Shown: piece after piece, positions 33,615 to 42,390 of the stretch
Layout of the letters: each line of letters begins with the position of its first letter
Position numbering within the stretch: position 1 is the stretch's first letter
Made by a program: the position numbers and the translations under genes
The notes under the pieces: generated by a model
Database searches by the model: none
What the model was told of the DNA's origin: nothing
The model's input: the letters and a program-made list of their open reading frames with translations, nothing else
From: Actinoplanes derwentensis
GTDB taxonomy: Bacteria > Actinomycetota > Actinomycetes > Mycobacteriales > Micromonosporaceae
DNA: 64,000 nt
Assembly (NCBI RefSeq): GCF_900104725.1
Contig: NZ_LT629758.1
Location: 4,850,501 to 4,914,500, forward strand
Reading direction: 5' to 3'

Positions 33615-35048
33615 TTACCCACGCGCGGACTGCGGCTCCTGGGGCAGGTCAAGACTGGTGCGGAGACTCACCGGCCGTAGTGACACGGCAGCCACGATGC
33701 CCAGCACCGCCACGGCCGCGGAGATCAGGAAGACGGTGCCGGTGGCGTTGCCGTACGCGATGTCGTCGGCGGCGGGTGTGTCGATGCGACGGGCATAGAT
33801 CGCGCCCAGTACGGACACGCCGATGGTGCCGCCGAGCGAGCGGAAGAACGCGATCGTGGAGCTGGCCGTGCCGATGTCGCGCAGTGGAACAGTGTTCTGG
33901 ACGACAAGGACGAAGTTCTGCATCGTCAGGCCGATCCCGGCGCCGACGGCAACCATGGCCACACCCATCAGCACCAGGGATGTTCGTGCCCCGGTCAGGC
34001 CGAGCAACCCGAGACCCGCGGTGAGCAGGATCGCGCCGGTGACCAGGAACGGTTTGACCTGCCCGGTACGCGAGACCAACCGGCCGCCCACCAGCGACGT
34101 GACCAGGATGCCCGCCATCATCGGGATGGTCAGCAGACCCGCTGCGGTCGGCGAGAACCCTCGGGCGAGCTGGAAGTACTGGGTGAGGAACACGGCCGCG
34201 CCGTACATCGCCGTCCCGGCGGCCAGGCTGCCGAGAATGGCCAGAGCGGTCGTGCGCTGCCGCAGGATCCGCAGCGGCAGGATCGGCTCCGGCGCCCGCG
34301 CCTCCACCCAGCCGGTGAGAGCGAGCAGGCCGAGCGCTCCGGTGACCAGCGCGGCGCTCGGCCACGACCACCACGCGAAGGCGTCGCCGGCGAACGACAC
34401 CCATACCAGCAGCAGTCCGACGCCTGCCGTCATCGTCAGCGCACCCAGATAGTCGATCCGCACTCTTTCGCGAGGCACCACCGGGATCCGTAACGTCGCC
34501 TGGAGCACGACCAGAGCGGCGACGGCGACCGGGATGCCGATGAAGAAGCACCAGCGCCAGCCCAGCCAGGACGTGTCGACGAGCAGCCCGCCGAGCAGCG
34601 GGCCGCCGATCGTGGACAGTGCCGTGGTGCTGCTGAGGTAGCCGCTGTAGCGGCCGCGTTCACGTGGGGGGATCATCGCGGCGATCGCGATCTGGGCCAG
34701 AGCCTGCAGGCCACCGACTCCGGCGCCCTGCACCGCGCGGGCGGCGATCAGGAACCCGGCGCTCTGGCTCAGGCCCGCCGCCAGCGACCCCACTACGAAC
34801 ACCGCGACGGCAGCGTGGATGAGCGTCTTCTTGCTGTACAGGTCGGCGAGTTTGCCCCAGATCGGGGTGGACGCGGTCGCGGTGAGCAGGGCGACGGTGA
34901 CGACCCAGGTGAGCTGAACCGGCGAGCCGTGCAACCGGCCCAGCATCTCGGGCAGCGCGGTCGAGATCACCGTGCTGCTCAACGTGGCCACGAACAGCAC
35001 CAGCAGCAAGCCGCTCAGCGGTGCGAGCAGACGTCTGCCGGCGCTCAT
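33615..35048 (-). CDS. MFS multidrug exporter, DHA2/EmrB type
   Basis: A 477-residue major facilitator with about 14 helices. Signatures: motif A-like WGKLADLYSKKTLIHAAV, motif C-like GYLSSTTALSTIGGPLLGGLLVD, and WRWCFFIGIPVAVAALV, typical of drug:H+ antiporters of the EmrB/QacA group. Its ATG overlaps the DedA stop (ATGA), placing it at the end of the P450 operon. Export of the P450 product or self-protection is a reasonable inference. Confidence 0.92.
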   Translation of the reverse strand: MSAGRRLLAPLSGLLLVLFVATLSSTVISTALPEMLGRLHGSPVQLTWVVTVALLTATASTPIWGKLADLYSKKTLIHAAVAVFVVGSLAAGLSQSAGFLIAARAVQGAGVGGLQALAQIAIAAMIPPRERGRYSGYLSSTTALSTIGGPLLGGLLVDTSWLGWRWCFFIGIPVAVAALVVLQATLRIPVVPRERVRIDYLGALTMTAGVGLLLVWVSFAGDAFAWWSWPSAALVTGALGLLALTGWVEARAPEPILPLRILRQRTTALAILGSLAAGTAMYGAAVFLTQYFQLARGFSPTAAGLLTIPMMAGILVTSLVGGRLVSRTGQVKPFLVTGAILLTAGLGLLGLTGARTSLVLMGVAMVAVGAGIGLTMQNFVLVVQNTVPLRDIGTASSTIAFFRSLGGTIGVSVLGAIYARRIDTPAADDIAYGNATGTVFLISAAVAVLGIVAAVSLRPVSLRTSLDLPQEPQSARG

Positions 35049-35626
35049 CGTCTGCGCCGCCGGTACATCACGAATACGACGATGGCAGCGGCGAGGAGCA
35101 CGGCGACGACGATGCCGGCGCCGGCACCTCTGGCTCCTTGAGCGATCGCCATGGCGAACAGGATGGGCAACGCTGTGGCGATCGCGGCTCCGGCAGTGAC
35201 GGCGGGCAGGAACATGCGATAGGAGAGGCCACCGGCGCCGGCTACCGGTGGCACGACGTTTCGCACGAACGGGATCACCCGTCCGGTGAACACCGCCCAG
35301 GCCCCGTGTTTCTGCAGCATGAGTGTTGCTTTGTCCCAGGACTCGGCGCCGCGTTTACGGACGAGCCGGGTGTCGCGTAACGGTGGCCCGACCCGGCGGC
35401 CGAGCTCGAACCCGACTACGTTGCCCGCCACCGAGCAGGCGACCGCGGTGCTCCAGAGCAGGAAGAAGTCTGCGATCGATCCGACGGCGGCCGCGGCGAG
35501 CAGCAGCGCTGCCTCGCCCGGCAGGAAGAAGCCGACGCCGATGATGCCCTCGCCCAGGACCAGCAGGCCCGTGGCGGCAACGATCGCGTATTCCGGCAGT
35601 TCTTGCAACCATGTGAGTACGTCCAT
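35045..35626 (-). CDS. DedA family membrane protein
   Basis: A 193-residue DedA/VTT-domain protein: GVGFFLPGEAALLLAAAAVGS, GFELGRRVGPPLRD, the conserved TGRVIPFVRNVVPPVAGAGGLSYRMF and five membrane helices. DedA proteins are thought to flip phospholipids or carriers such as C55-P and to support drug tolerance. It starts 40 bp after the SDR gene and overlaps the MFS gene. Confidence 0.9.
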   Translation of the reverse strand: MDVLTWLQELPEYAIVAATGLLVLGEGIIGVGFFLPGEAALLLAAAAVGSIADFFLLWSTAVACSVAGNVVGFELGRRVGPPLRDTRLVRKRGAESWDKATLMLQKHGAWAVFTGRVIPFVRNVVPPVAGAGGLSYRMFLPAVTAGAAIATALPILFAMAIAQGARGAGAGIVVAVLLAAAIVVFVMYRRRRR

Positions 35627-35666
35627 GGGGGCGTGCTCCCTTCAGATGCTGGCTGTCGGTGTCCCG

Positions 35667-36605
35667 TCAAGTGGTGCTGATGGCCTTCAGTAGCTGGGCG
35701 ATCTCGGTGCCGGGATCGGCGGGGACGGTGTAACCGGTCTCGTCGCGGATCTCGGCAAGGTGGTCCCGCACGTCCTCCACGGACAGGGCGGGGTGGTGGT
35801 AGCCACGGGTTCGGCCGGTGAAGAAGCGGGCGACCTGCCCCGCGCCCGCGGTGTAGATCTCGCCGGTCACCGGGCAGTCCTGGTGTGCGAGGAACGCCAC
35901 CACGGGTGATACGAGCGCCGGATCGAGCCGGGCCGTGACCGCGTCCATCATCGACTGCGCCCGGGGATCGAGCCCGCCCGCGGGCATCGAGTGGGTGAGC
36001 ATACGGGTAGCGGCGATCGGGGCGACGGCGTTGACCCGGATGCCGTACCCGGCGCCTTCGAGGGCGAGAACGCGGGTCAGCCCGGCGATGCCGGCCTTGG
36101 CGGCCCCGTAGTTGCCCTTGCCGGCGGTGCCGAGCAGCCCGGCGACCGAGGTGGTGTTCACCATCCGGCCGTAGCCACGCTCGGCCATGATCCGCCAGGC
36201 CGGGCGGATGAGATGGAAGGCGCCCTTGAGGTGCACGTCGAGAACCGCGTCGAGCTGCTCGTCGGTCAGGTCCCCGATCGGGGCGTCACGCAGGATGCCG
36301 GCGTTGTTGATCAGGATGTCGACATGTCCGTAGGCGGCGACGGCCGTACCGATGACGGCTTCTCCCCCCGCGGAAGTGGCGACGCTGTGGGTGTCGGCGA
36401 CGGCCTCCCCGCCGAGGTCACGGATCTGCGCGGCGACCTCCTCGGCCGGCCCGGCACCGGCGCCCTCGCCGGTGACCGAGCCACCGAAGTCGTTGACCAC
36501 GACACGGGCCCCGCGCTCGGCCAGCAGCAGCGCGTGGTGGCGGCCGAGCCCACCCCCAGCGCCGGTGACGACGGCGACCCGGCCGTCGAAACGCAAGGCG
36601 CTCAC
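35667..36605 (-). CDS. Short-chain dehydrogenase (17-beta-HSD4/MFE-like)
   Basis: A 312-residue SDR. It has the cofactor motif VTGAGGGLGRHHALLLAERG with VVNDFGGSVTGEG, NNAG at about 105 and the active site SVAGLLGTAGKGNYGAAKAG (Ser/Tyr/Lys). The VNDFGGS element is typical of the hydroxysteroid/3-hydroxyacyl-CoA dehydrogenase branch of multifunctional enzymes. GTG 36605 overlaps the P450 stop as GTGA. Together with the P450 it suggests oxidation of a steroid- or terpenoid-like substrate. Confidence 0.9.
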   Translation of the reverse strand: MSALRFDGRVAVVTGAGGGLGRHHALLLAERGARVVVNDFGGSVTGEGAGAGPAEEVAAQIRDLGGEAVADTHSVATSAGGEAVIGTAVAAYGHVDILINNAGILRDAPIGDLTDEQLDAVLDVHLKGAFHLIRPAWRIMAERGYGRMVNTTSVAGLLGTAGKGNYGAAKAGIAGLTRVLALEGAGYGIRVNAVAPIAATRMLTHSMPAGGLDPRAQSMMDAVTARLDPALVSPVVAFLAHQDCPVTGEIYTAGAGQVARFFTGRTRGYHHPALSVEDVRDHLAEIRDETGYTVPADPGTEIAQLLKAISTT

Positions 36606-37789
36606 CAGGCCACCGGGAGTTCGTGGACGCCGTAGATGCTCATGTCGTTGCGGAAGCGGATCTCCTCCAGCGGCACGGTCGACCGCAGCCCGGGCAGCCG
36701 GCGCAGCAGGGTGGGCAGAGCGATCTGCAGTTCCGCGCGGGCCAGAACCTGGCCCAGACACTGGTGCACGCCGTGACCGAACGCCAGGTGACCGCGCACG
36801 GCACGGTCGAAGTCGAGCTCACCGGCGTCGATCGCGAAGGCGGGGTCCCAGTTACCGGCGGGCAGGTTCATGACCAGCCCCTCACCCGCCTTGACCTGCT
36901 GCCCGCCGATCTCCAGGTCCTCGTGCGCCACCCGGGCGACCAGGCTGTGCACGATGGTCAGGTACCGCAACAGCTCCTCGACCGCGTTCGCGACGACGGC
37001 ATCGTCGTCGGTGTCACGCAGCACCGCCGCCTTGGCCGGGTTCTCCAACAGCGCCGCGGTGCCCAGAGCGATCATGTTGGCGGTGGTCTCGTGGCCGGCG
37101 TTGAGCAGGATGACGCCGTTCATCGCGGCGGTCTCGCGGCGCAACTCGCCGGTCAGGACGTGCTCGTGGACCAGGCGGCTCATCAGGTCGTCGCCCGGCT
37201 CGCGTTCCTTGCGGGCGACCAGTTCCATCATGTAGCCGAAGAACCGGCGCGAGGCCGTGGCCTTCTCGTCACGCGACGCGTTGATGTTCATCATCGTCGC
37301 GGTGATCGTCTGGAAGAAGTCATGATCGGTGTACGGGACACCGAGCAGCAGTGAGATCACCAGCGACGGCAGAGGCAGGGCGTAGTCGGTGACCAGATTC
37401 GCGGGCTGCCCGCCGGCGATCATGGCGTCGATCAGGTCGTCGGCCATCTGCTGGATGCCGGGGCGCATCGCGTTGACCCGCTTGACGGTGAAGTCCTTGG
37501 TCAGCATGCGCCGCAGGCGGGCGTGTTCGGGATCGTCCATCCGCGGGAAGATGTCGGGGGCGTTCGTCCCGTCGTGGGCACCGTTGCTCTGCAGGGCGAG
37601 AGCCTGGGCACTGACCCGGGGGTCGGTCATCGCTGCCTTGATGTCCTCGTAGCGGCTGACCACCCAGACGGTGTGGCCGTTCCACACCGCCTGGTGCAGG
37701 CCCGGTTGCTCACGCCACTGCGTGTACTCGGCCGGCGGGTCGAACGGTTGGCGGGCGGAACGCGCACCGGGGAATGTCGCGGTCGTCAT
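36602..37789 (-). CDS. Cytochrome P450, CYP105-like
   Basis: A 395-residue soluble P450. Landmarks are the I-helix LLNAGHETTANMIALG, the haem loop FGHGVHQCLGQVLARAEL with axial ligand C344 and the C-helix HARLRRMLTKDF. The N-terminus FDPPAEYTQWREQPGLHQAV resembles the CYP105 family of actinomycetes. Electrons should come from the [3Fe-4S] ferredoxin and FAD reductase encoded just upstream; the reductase stop is 21 bp before this ATG. The substrate is not predictable. Confidence 0.93.
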   Translation of the reverse strand: MTTATFPGARSARQPFDPPAEYTQWREQPGLHQAVWNGHTVWVVSRYEDIKAAMTDPRVSAQALALQSNGAHDGTNAPDIFPRMDDPEHARLRRMLTKDFTVKRVNAMRPGIQQMADDLIDAMIAGGQPANLVTDYALPLPSLVISLLLGVPYTDHDFFQTITATMMNINASRDEKATASRRFFGYMMELVARKEREPGDDLMSRLVHEHVLTGELRRETAAMNGVILLNAGHETTANMIALGTAALLENPAKAAVLRDTDDDAVVANAVEELLRYLTIVHSLVARVAHEDLEIGGQQVKAGEGLVMNLPAGNWDPAFAIDAGELDFDRAVRGHLAFGHGVHQCLGQVLARAELQIALPTLLRRLPGLRSTVPLEEIRFRNDMSIYGVHELPVAW

Positions 37790-37810
37790 GGGAACCTCTT
37801 CCGTGTCAGA

Positions 37811-38995
37811 TCAGACAGGTGTCATGTCGGTGAGGGCGGCCGCCCAGGGGGTGCGAGCCGCGATGAGCGCACGCCATGCACGCAACGTGCGCGGGGATAC
37901 TCCGACGGCCAGGACGCCGGTCAGCGTCTGGCCACGGCGGTAAGCCACGAGCAATCGGCGAGTGTCCAGGTCGTTCTCCATGACGAGGGCTTCGTCGTGC
38001 CCACGCAGGACGCCGTACGCCTGGATCTTGACGTCGTACTGGTCGGACCAGAAGTACGGCACCGGCGCGAAAGGACGCACCGCCTGCCCGACTACGGCAC
38101 GGGCGACGGCCAGGCCCTGCTCGGCGGCGTTCGTGCGATGCTCGACCCGCATCACCGCGCCGAACAGTGGGTTGTACCAGCGGGCCACGTCACCCACGGC
38201 ATAGACACCAGGAGCCGCGGCACAGTATTCGTCGCAGACGACACCGTCGTCGAGTGCGAGCCCGCTGCCGGCCAGCCACTCGGTGTTCGGGATGGTGCCG
38301 ATCGCCATCAGGACCGCATCCGCGGCGATTCTGGTGCCGTCGGCCAGCACCACCGCGGAGGTCTCGACGTGAGCCACCACGGCCCCGGTGCGGACGGTGA
38401 CGCCATGGGCGGCGTGCACCGCGGCCAGGAACCTGCCCGCCGCCGAGCCGGTGACCGCGGCAAGCGGAACCGGCGCCGATTCCAGCAGCGTCACCCGTAC
38501 GCCGAGTGCGACGGCGGTCGCCGCCACCTCGGCACCGACGAACCCGGCACCGACGATCACCAGATGCCGGCCGGGCCGCAGCTGCTCCCGTAACGCCCGG
38601 GCATCCGACAACGACCGCAACGTGTGCACGCCGGCGAGATCCGCGGTCCCCGGCATCCGGCGCGCCCGGACCCCGGTCGCCAGCACGACGGTGTCGTAAC
38701 CCAGGGCGAGTCCATCGGACAGGGCCACGGTACGGCGATCCGGATCCAAGCCGATCGCCGTACATCCGAGCCGCAGATCAAGGTCAAGAGCGGCGAGCGC
38801 ATCCACCGTACGCAGGGCCAGGTCGCCCGACGTCCGTCGGCCTGCCAGGAATTGCTTGGACAACGGCGGCCGGTCGTACGGCGTCTCCACCTCGTCCCCG
38901 ACGAGAGTGAGCACACCGTCGTACCCCGACCGCCGCAGCGCCTCAGCGGTGGCGATCCCGCCGGCCGAGGCACCGACGATCACGACTCGCGTCAC
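37811..38995 (-). CDS. FAD-dependent ferredoxin reductase
   Basis: A 394-residue pyridine-nucleotide-disulfide-type reductase: FAD motif VVIVGASAGGIATAEALRRSGY, EVETPYDRPPLSKQFLAG, NAD motif LVIVGAGFVGAEVAATAVALG and YAVGDVARWYNP. This is the class that feeds P450-linked ferredoxins. GTG 38995 overlaps the ferredoxin stop as GTGA. It is the second gene of the P450 operon. Confidence 0.92.
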   Translation of the reverse strand: MTRVVIVGASAGGIATAEALRRSGYDGVLTLVGDEVETPYDRPPLSKQFLAGRRTSGDLALRTVDALAALDLDLRLGCTAIGLDPDRRTVALSDGLALGYDTVVLATGVRARRMPGTADLAGVHTLRSLSDARALREQLRPGRHLVIVGAGFVGAEVAATAVALGVRVTLLESAPVPLAAVTGSAAGRFLAAVHAAHGVTVRTGAVVAHVETSAVVLADGTRIAADAVLMAIGTIPNTEWLAGSGLALDDGVVCDEYCAAAPGVYAVGDVARWYNPLFGAVMRVEHRTNAAEQGLAVARAVVGQAVRPFAPVPYFWSDQYDVKIQAYGVLRGHDEALVMENDLDTRRLLVAYRRGQTLTGVLAVGVSPRTLRAWRALIAARTPWAAALTDMTPV

Positions 38996-39195
38996 GACCC
39001 GGCCAGGTGGATCGCCGCCGCGGGACACATCATGGCCGACTCCCGCACCGCATCGTGCAACGACGGATCCGGAGCCGCCTCCAACAGCACCACGACCCCG
39101 TCCTCGTCCCGCTGGTCGAACACCTCAGGCGCCAGCAGCACACAGTGACCAGCGGCGACGCACTTCTCGGTCTCGACGTCGACGTGCAACGCCAT
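38992..39195 (-). CDS. [3Fe-4S] ferredoxin of the P450 system
   Basis: A 67-residue ferredoxin with CVAAGHC near the start and a single CP near the end (MMCPAAAI), the three-cysteine pattern of [3Fe-4S] ferredoxins that donate electrons to actinomycete P450s. ATG 39195 has GGAGGGGG upstream; the frame to 39273 crosses the operator region. First gene of the leftward P450 operon and divergent from the TetR gene. Confidence 0.92.
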   Translation of the reverse strand: MALHVDVETEKCVAAGHCVLLAPEVFDQRDEDGVVVLLEAAPDPSLHDAVRESAMMCPAAAIHLAGS

Positions 39196-39214
39196 CACCC
39201 CCTCCAGCCTAAAT

Positions 39215-39228
39215 GGCAGTTGGCTGTC
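39215..39228. promoter_or_regulatory. TetR operator copy near the ferredoxin start
   Basis: GGCAGTTGGCTGTC, an imperfect version of the palindrome at 39258 lying 20 bp upstream of the ferredoxin ATG. Confidence 0.6.
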
Positions 39229-39257
39229 ATTTATCTCCGACAAGCTAGCACGAAACC

Positions 39258-39271
39258 GACAGTCGACTGTC
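39258..39271. promoter_or_regulatory. TetR operator palindrome GACAGTCGACTGTC
   Basis: A perfect 14-bp palindrome 18 bp upstream of the TetR GTG, with a related copy 43 bp away near the ferredoxin gene. It fits joint control of the P450 operon and the regulator. Confidence 0.75.
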
Positions 39272-39289
39272 AATTGCTAGGCTGGGAAT

Positions 39290-39883
39290 GTGGCAACCGA
39301 GACCGAACGGCACCCGCGAGCCGATGCCGCCCGCAACGCGCAACGCATAGTGCAAGCAGCACGAACAGCCTTCGCCGACGACGGACCGGACGTACACCTC
39401 GAGGAGATCGCGCGGCGGGCGAAAGTCGGCATCCGCACGCTCTACCGCCACTTCCCCGCCAAGAGCGACCTCGTCCGGGCGGCCATCGACCAGAGCTTCG
39501 CCGAACACCTGACCCCCGCCATCGAACAGGCCGTCTCGGACGACGACGCGCTGCGCGGTTTCACCACCCTGATCGAAGCCGGAGTCTTCACCGTCGCGCG
39601 GGAACGCAACACGCTCGCGGCGGCACGAACCACCGGATCCCCGACCACCGACCTGTCCGCTGCCTTCTTCACCGCACTCGCCGCGCTCACCCGGCGAGCC
39701 CAGCAGGCCGGAACACTGCGGCCCGACATCAGCGCGGCCGACCTCCCGCGAATCATGGCGATGCTGGTCAGTGTGCTGTGGAGCACCGACCCCGACACCG
39801 AGGAATGGCGCCGCTACTTCGCTCTGCTGCTCGACGGGCTCTCCCCCGCCGCGGCTCGCAGCTTGCCCGAACCCGGCCGCTAG
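39290..39883 (+). CDS. TetR family regulator of the P450 operon (inferred)
   Basis: A 197-residue TetR protein: HTH VHLEEIARRAKVGIRTLYRHFPAKSDLVRAA (about 37-67) and a C-terminal SbtR-like domain (TLIEAGVFTVARERNT ... LPRIMAMLVSVLW). GTG start at 39290. It is divergent from the ferredoxin gene across two palindromes, the usual arrangement for a local repressor. Confidence 0.88.
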   Translation: MATETERHPRADAARNAQRIVQAARTAFADDGPDVHLEEIARRAKVGIRTLYRHFPAKSDLVRAAIDQSFAEHLTPAIEQAVSDDDALRGFTTLIEAGVFTVARERNTLAAARTTGSPTTDLSAAFFTALAALTRRAQQAGTLRPDISAADLPRIMAMLVSVLWSTDPDTEEWRRYFALLLDGLSPAAARSLPEPGR

Positions 39884-39959
39884 CGGCGTCGTCCGCGAAC
39901 GTTCATGGTCGATCGCATTAGGCTACGAAACCGGCGGCCACAGCGAGGAGTCCGAACGA

Positions 39960-40550
39960 ATGCCACGCACCACGGCGAAAGCATTGGACAGCCGGCAACG
40001 CTTCATCGACGTAGCCCTCGGCCTGTTCACCCGCCACAGCTTCGCCGGCACCTCTCTACAAATGATCGCTGCCGAACTGGGCGTCACGAAATCAGCCGTG
40101 CACCACCACTTCCGCTCCCGCGAGGACCTGCTTCTCGCTGTGATCGAGCCACTTGCCGGACAACTACGGGCCGCCGTCGAGGCAGCCGAGGCGATACGCG
40201 GACACCACGCCCGCGCCGAACGTCTCCTCATCGGCTTCGTGGACATCGTCGTCCACCACAAGTCCCTGATGAGCCTGCTCTCCGGCGACCCGGGAGTCAT
40301 CGAGATGCTGCGCGCCCACCCCGAACTCAGCGCACTGAGTCAGCGGCAGATGGCGCTGTTTGCGGGAGTCGAGGCCGGGCCGGCCGGCGAAGTCAAAGCA
40401 AGCGTCGTCACCCGCGGGCTCGCCGGCGCAGCGGCCAACCCCGCACTCGGGCTCGACGACAGAGAACTGCATGCACACCTGTGCGCGGTAGGCCGGCTCA
40501 CTCTCGGCCTACCGAAACCACGGCCCACAACAGCCGAGAATCCCCTCTAG
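39960..40550 (+). CDS. TetR family regulator
   Basis: A 196-residue TetR protein: HTH TSLQMIAAELGVTKSAVHHHFRSREDLLLAV (about 30-60) and a C-terminal domain with LLIGFVDIVVHHKSLMSLLSGDPGVIEML. It lies 76 bp behind the first TetR gene in the same direction, possibly as a second promoter unit. No obvious palindrome is seen just upstream, so its target is open. Confidence 0.85.
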   Translation: MPRTTAKALDSRQRFIDVALGLFTRHSFAGTSLQMIAAELGVTKSAVHHHFRSREDLLLAVIEPLAGQLRAAVEAAEAIRGHHARAERLLIGFVDIVVHHKSLMSLLSGDPGVIEMLRAHPELSALSQRQMALFAGVEAGPAGEVKASVVTRGLAGAAANPALGLDDRELHAHLCAVGRLTLGLPKPRPTTAENPL

Positions 40551-40598
40551 CCTGAACTCAACGCTGCGGGAAAGGCCGAGTGCCGTCAGCGCCTGCCT

Positions 40599-40631
40599 CA
40601 TCCGGCCCGGCGGCTTCCACCGGGCCGGATG
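40599..40631. terminator. GC-rich hairpin after the second TetR gene
   Basis: A perfect 12-bp stem (CATCCGGCCCGG / CCGGGCCGGATG) with a 9-nt loop, 48 bp after the stop and between convergent genes. Confidence 0.65.
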
Positions 40632-40712
40632 TCTCTCGTCGTCCTTCGTCTGGAGAGAGGGGGGAACGCCGAGGCCGGCGGGCGGGCCGGCCCCGGCGTC
40701 AAGCGGCCCGGA

Positions 40713-41381
40713 TCAGAACTTGCCGGCGGCGACGTCCGCGACGGTCACCCGGGCGACCGTGTAGTTGATCGTCTTGCCGCCGTCGACGACGTACTTGATC
40801 GGCAGACCGGTCTCAGCGTCGACGGTCAGGGTCTGCGTGGGGCCACCGGTGGCGAGTTCACCGGCGGCGAGGGTCAGCACCGGCTTGCCCCCGAGGGTGG
40901 TCTTCTCGACCGTGACCTCGGGCATCTGACCTACCAGGCGCAGCACTCCGGCCCGGACCGCCGGGCTGCCGGCCCGAAGTCCCAGCGCGTCCATCGAGCT
41001 GTTCCAGACCCAGTTGTCGGTGATGTTGACGTTGCGCTTCTCTTCTCCCGTGTTCGACGGCTTGACGCCGGGTGCGAGGACGGGCGGCGTCTCCTTGGCG
41101 TCGGCGGGAAGGTGCGCCAAGGGCCATCTGCCGGCGAACCTTGTCCAGGTCGCCCTTGGCGGCATATTCCGCGGCGGCGACCACCTTCTCGCGGCCCCCG
41201 GCTGCTGTTTCCCTTCCTTGACCTGTGCCGGGAGGGCGCCGCGGGTGTTGGCGAAGTAATCGTGCTCCGCGCCGCTCGCCGTCCGGGCCGGTCCGTGCTT
41301 CATAACGGTCGTCACACAGGAGAAGACACCCGTGCGGCGGTGCTCGTTGTCATCGAAACCGATGAGTTTTGCGGGACGGTG
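40713..41381 (-). pseudogene. Frameshifted, N-truncated gene of unknown family
   Basis: On the minus strand one protein can be followed through two compensating frame changes: LIGFDDNEHRRTGVFSCV and YFANTRGALPAQVKEGKQQP in the first frame, VAAAEYAAKGDLDKVRRQMA in a second, then DAKETPPVLAPGVKPSNTGE and NITDNWVWNSSMDALGLRAG back in the first, ending GKTINYTVARVTVADVAAGKF at a stop at 40713. The 5' end runs into the stop of the XRE gene with no start codon. The C-terminal part resembles actinobacterial secreted CU044_5270-like proteins, but this is a weak match. Decay or sequencing indels could explain it. Confidence 0.6.
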
Positions 41382-42257
41382 TCAGAACCGTCCGACCGGC
41401 ACTGCGGCCGGGGCAGGGGTGTCGACCAACTGGGCGAGCAGGCGGAGACGCTCGCTGTCAGGGCTGCCCTCCTCGGCGGTGTAGGCGACGATCATCGGGG
41501 CGGGGGCCGCTCCGGGCAGCCGGTACGCGTCCCAATCGAGGTGGAGTTCGCCGACGAGCGGGTGCACGACACGCATCCGGCCGCGGGTGGTCTCCTCGAT
41601 GTCGTGGCGGGCCCAGAGGGTGCGGAACTCGGTGCTGTGGACCGCGAGTTCACCGACCAGTTCGAGTGCTCGCGGGTGGCCGGGATCGGCGGCGACCGCG
41701 GTGCGCAGCATGGCGGTCAGTTCGCCGACGGTGGCCGCCCGGTCGGGGCAGGTCAGGTCAGCGCCGGGCTGCAGCAGCAGCCACAGCATGTTACGGGCCG
41801 ACGGCGGCAGCGGGCTCAGGTCGCCGAGCAGGGCGCCGGCCAGTGGGTTCCAGGCGAGCACGTCGAGGTGCCGGCCCACCACCACCGCCGGGGCGGTCAT
41901 CGTCCGCAGCAGCCGCAGGGTGGTCGGCAGCACCGTTTCCGGAGTGCGGCGCCGGGGGCGGGGAACCGGCTTGCGGGCGGCGGTGGCGAGCGTGTGCAGG
42001 TGCCGGGTCTCCTCGGCCGAGAAGTTCAAAGCACGGGCGAGGGCGTCGAGGACCTGCTCGGACGGCCGGACGTCACGGCCCTGCTCCATCCGCTGGTAGT
42101 AATCGGCGCTGACTCCGGCGAGCAGGGCCAGTTCCTCGCGGCGCAGCCCGGACACCCGGCGGCGTGGTCCCGGCTCCAGCCCGACGTCCTCCGGGCGCAC
42201 CCGGGTCCGCCTGGCTTTCAGGAATTCCGCCAGCTCGCGGCGGGGGTCGTCGTCCAC
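41382..42257 (-). CDS. XRE family regulator with MmyB-like ligand domain
   Basis: A 291-residue regulator. The N-terminal XRE HTH (SGLRREELALLAGVSADYYQRMEQGRDVRPS) lies about 37-67. A C-terminal MmyB-type domain (about 105-280) has VVGRHLDVLAWNPLAGALLGD and LVGELAVHSTEFRTLWARHDI. Actinomycetes have many such regulators beside an oxidoreductase they control. GTG 42257 is chosen because DDDPRRELAEFLKARR is the usual beginning; the ribosome site is weak. Divergent from the MDR oxidoreductase gene. Confidence 0.88.
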   Translation of the reverse strand: MDDDPRRELAEFLKARRTRVRPEDVGLEPGPRRRVSGLRREELALLAGVSADYYQRMEQGRDVRPSEQVLDALARALNFSAEETRHLHTLATAARKPVPRPRRRTPETVLPTTLRLLRTMTAPAVVVGRHLDVLAWNPLAGALLGDLSPLPPSARNMLWLLLQPGADLTCPDRAATVGELTAMLRTAVAADPGHPRALELVGELAVHSTEFRTLWARHDIEETTRGRMRVVHPLVGELHLDWDAYRLPGAAPAPMIVAYTAEEGSPDSERLRLLAQLVDTPAPAAVPVGRF

Positions 42258-42390
42258 GCCGCCCAGTATGCGCGAAAGCGCCGGTCCGAGGGTGGGTCCC
42301 GTTGTCCCAGGAAAAACCGGCCGACCATGTTCGCGGCTCGGGGCGGCAGGCTCGGTGTGGCAGACGTTCACGACCGAGAGGACCAACACC

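Noticed and set aside
41397..42112. Plus-strand frames across the XRE gene
   Set aside because: Arg/Gly-rich shadows of the XRE regulator, whose HTH and ligand domains are clear.
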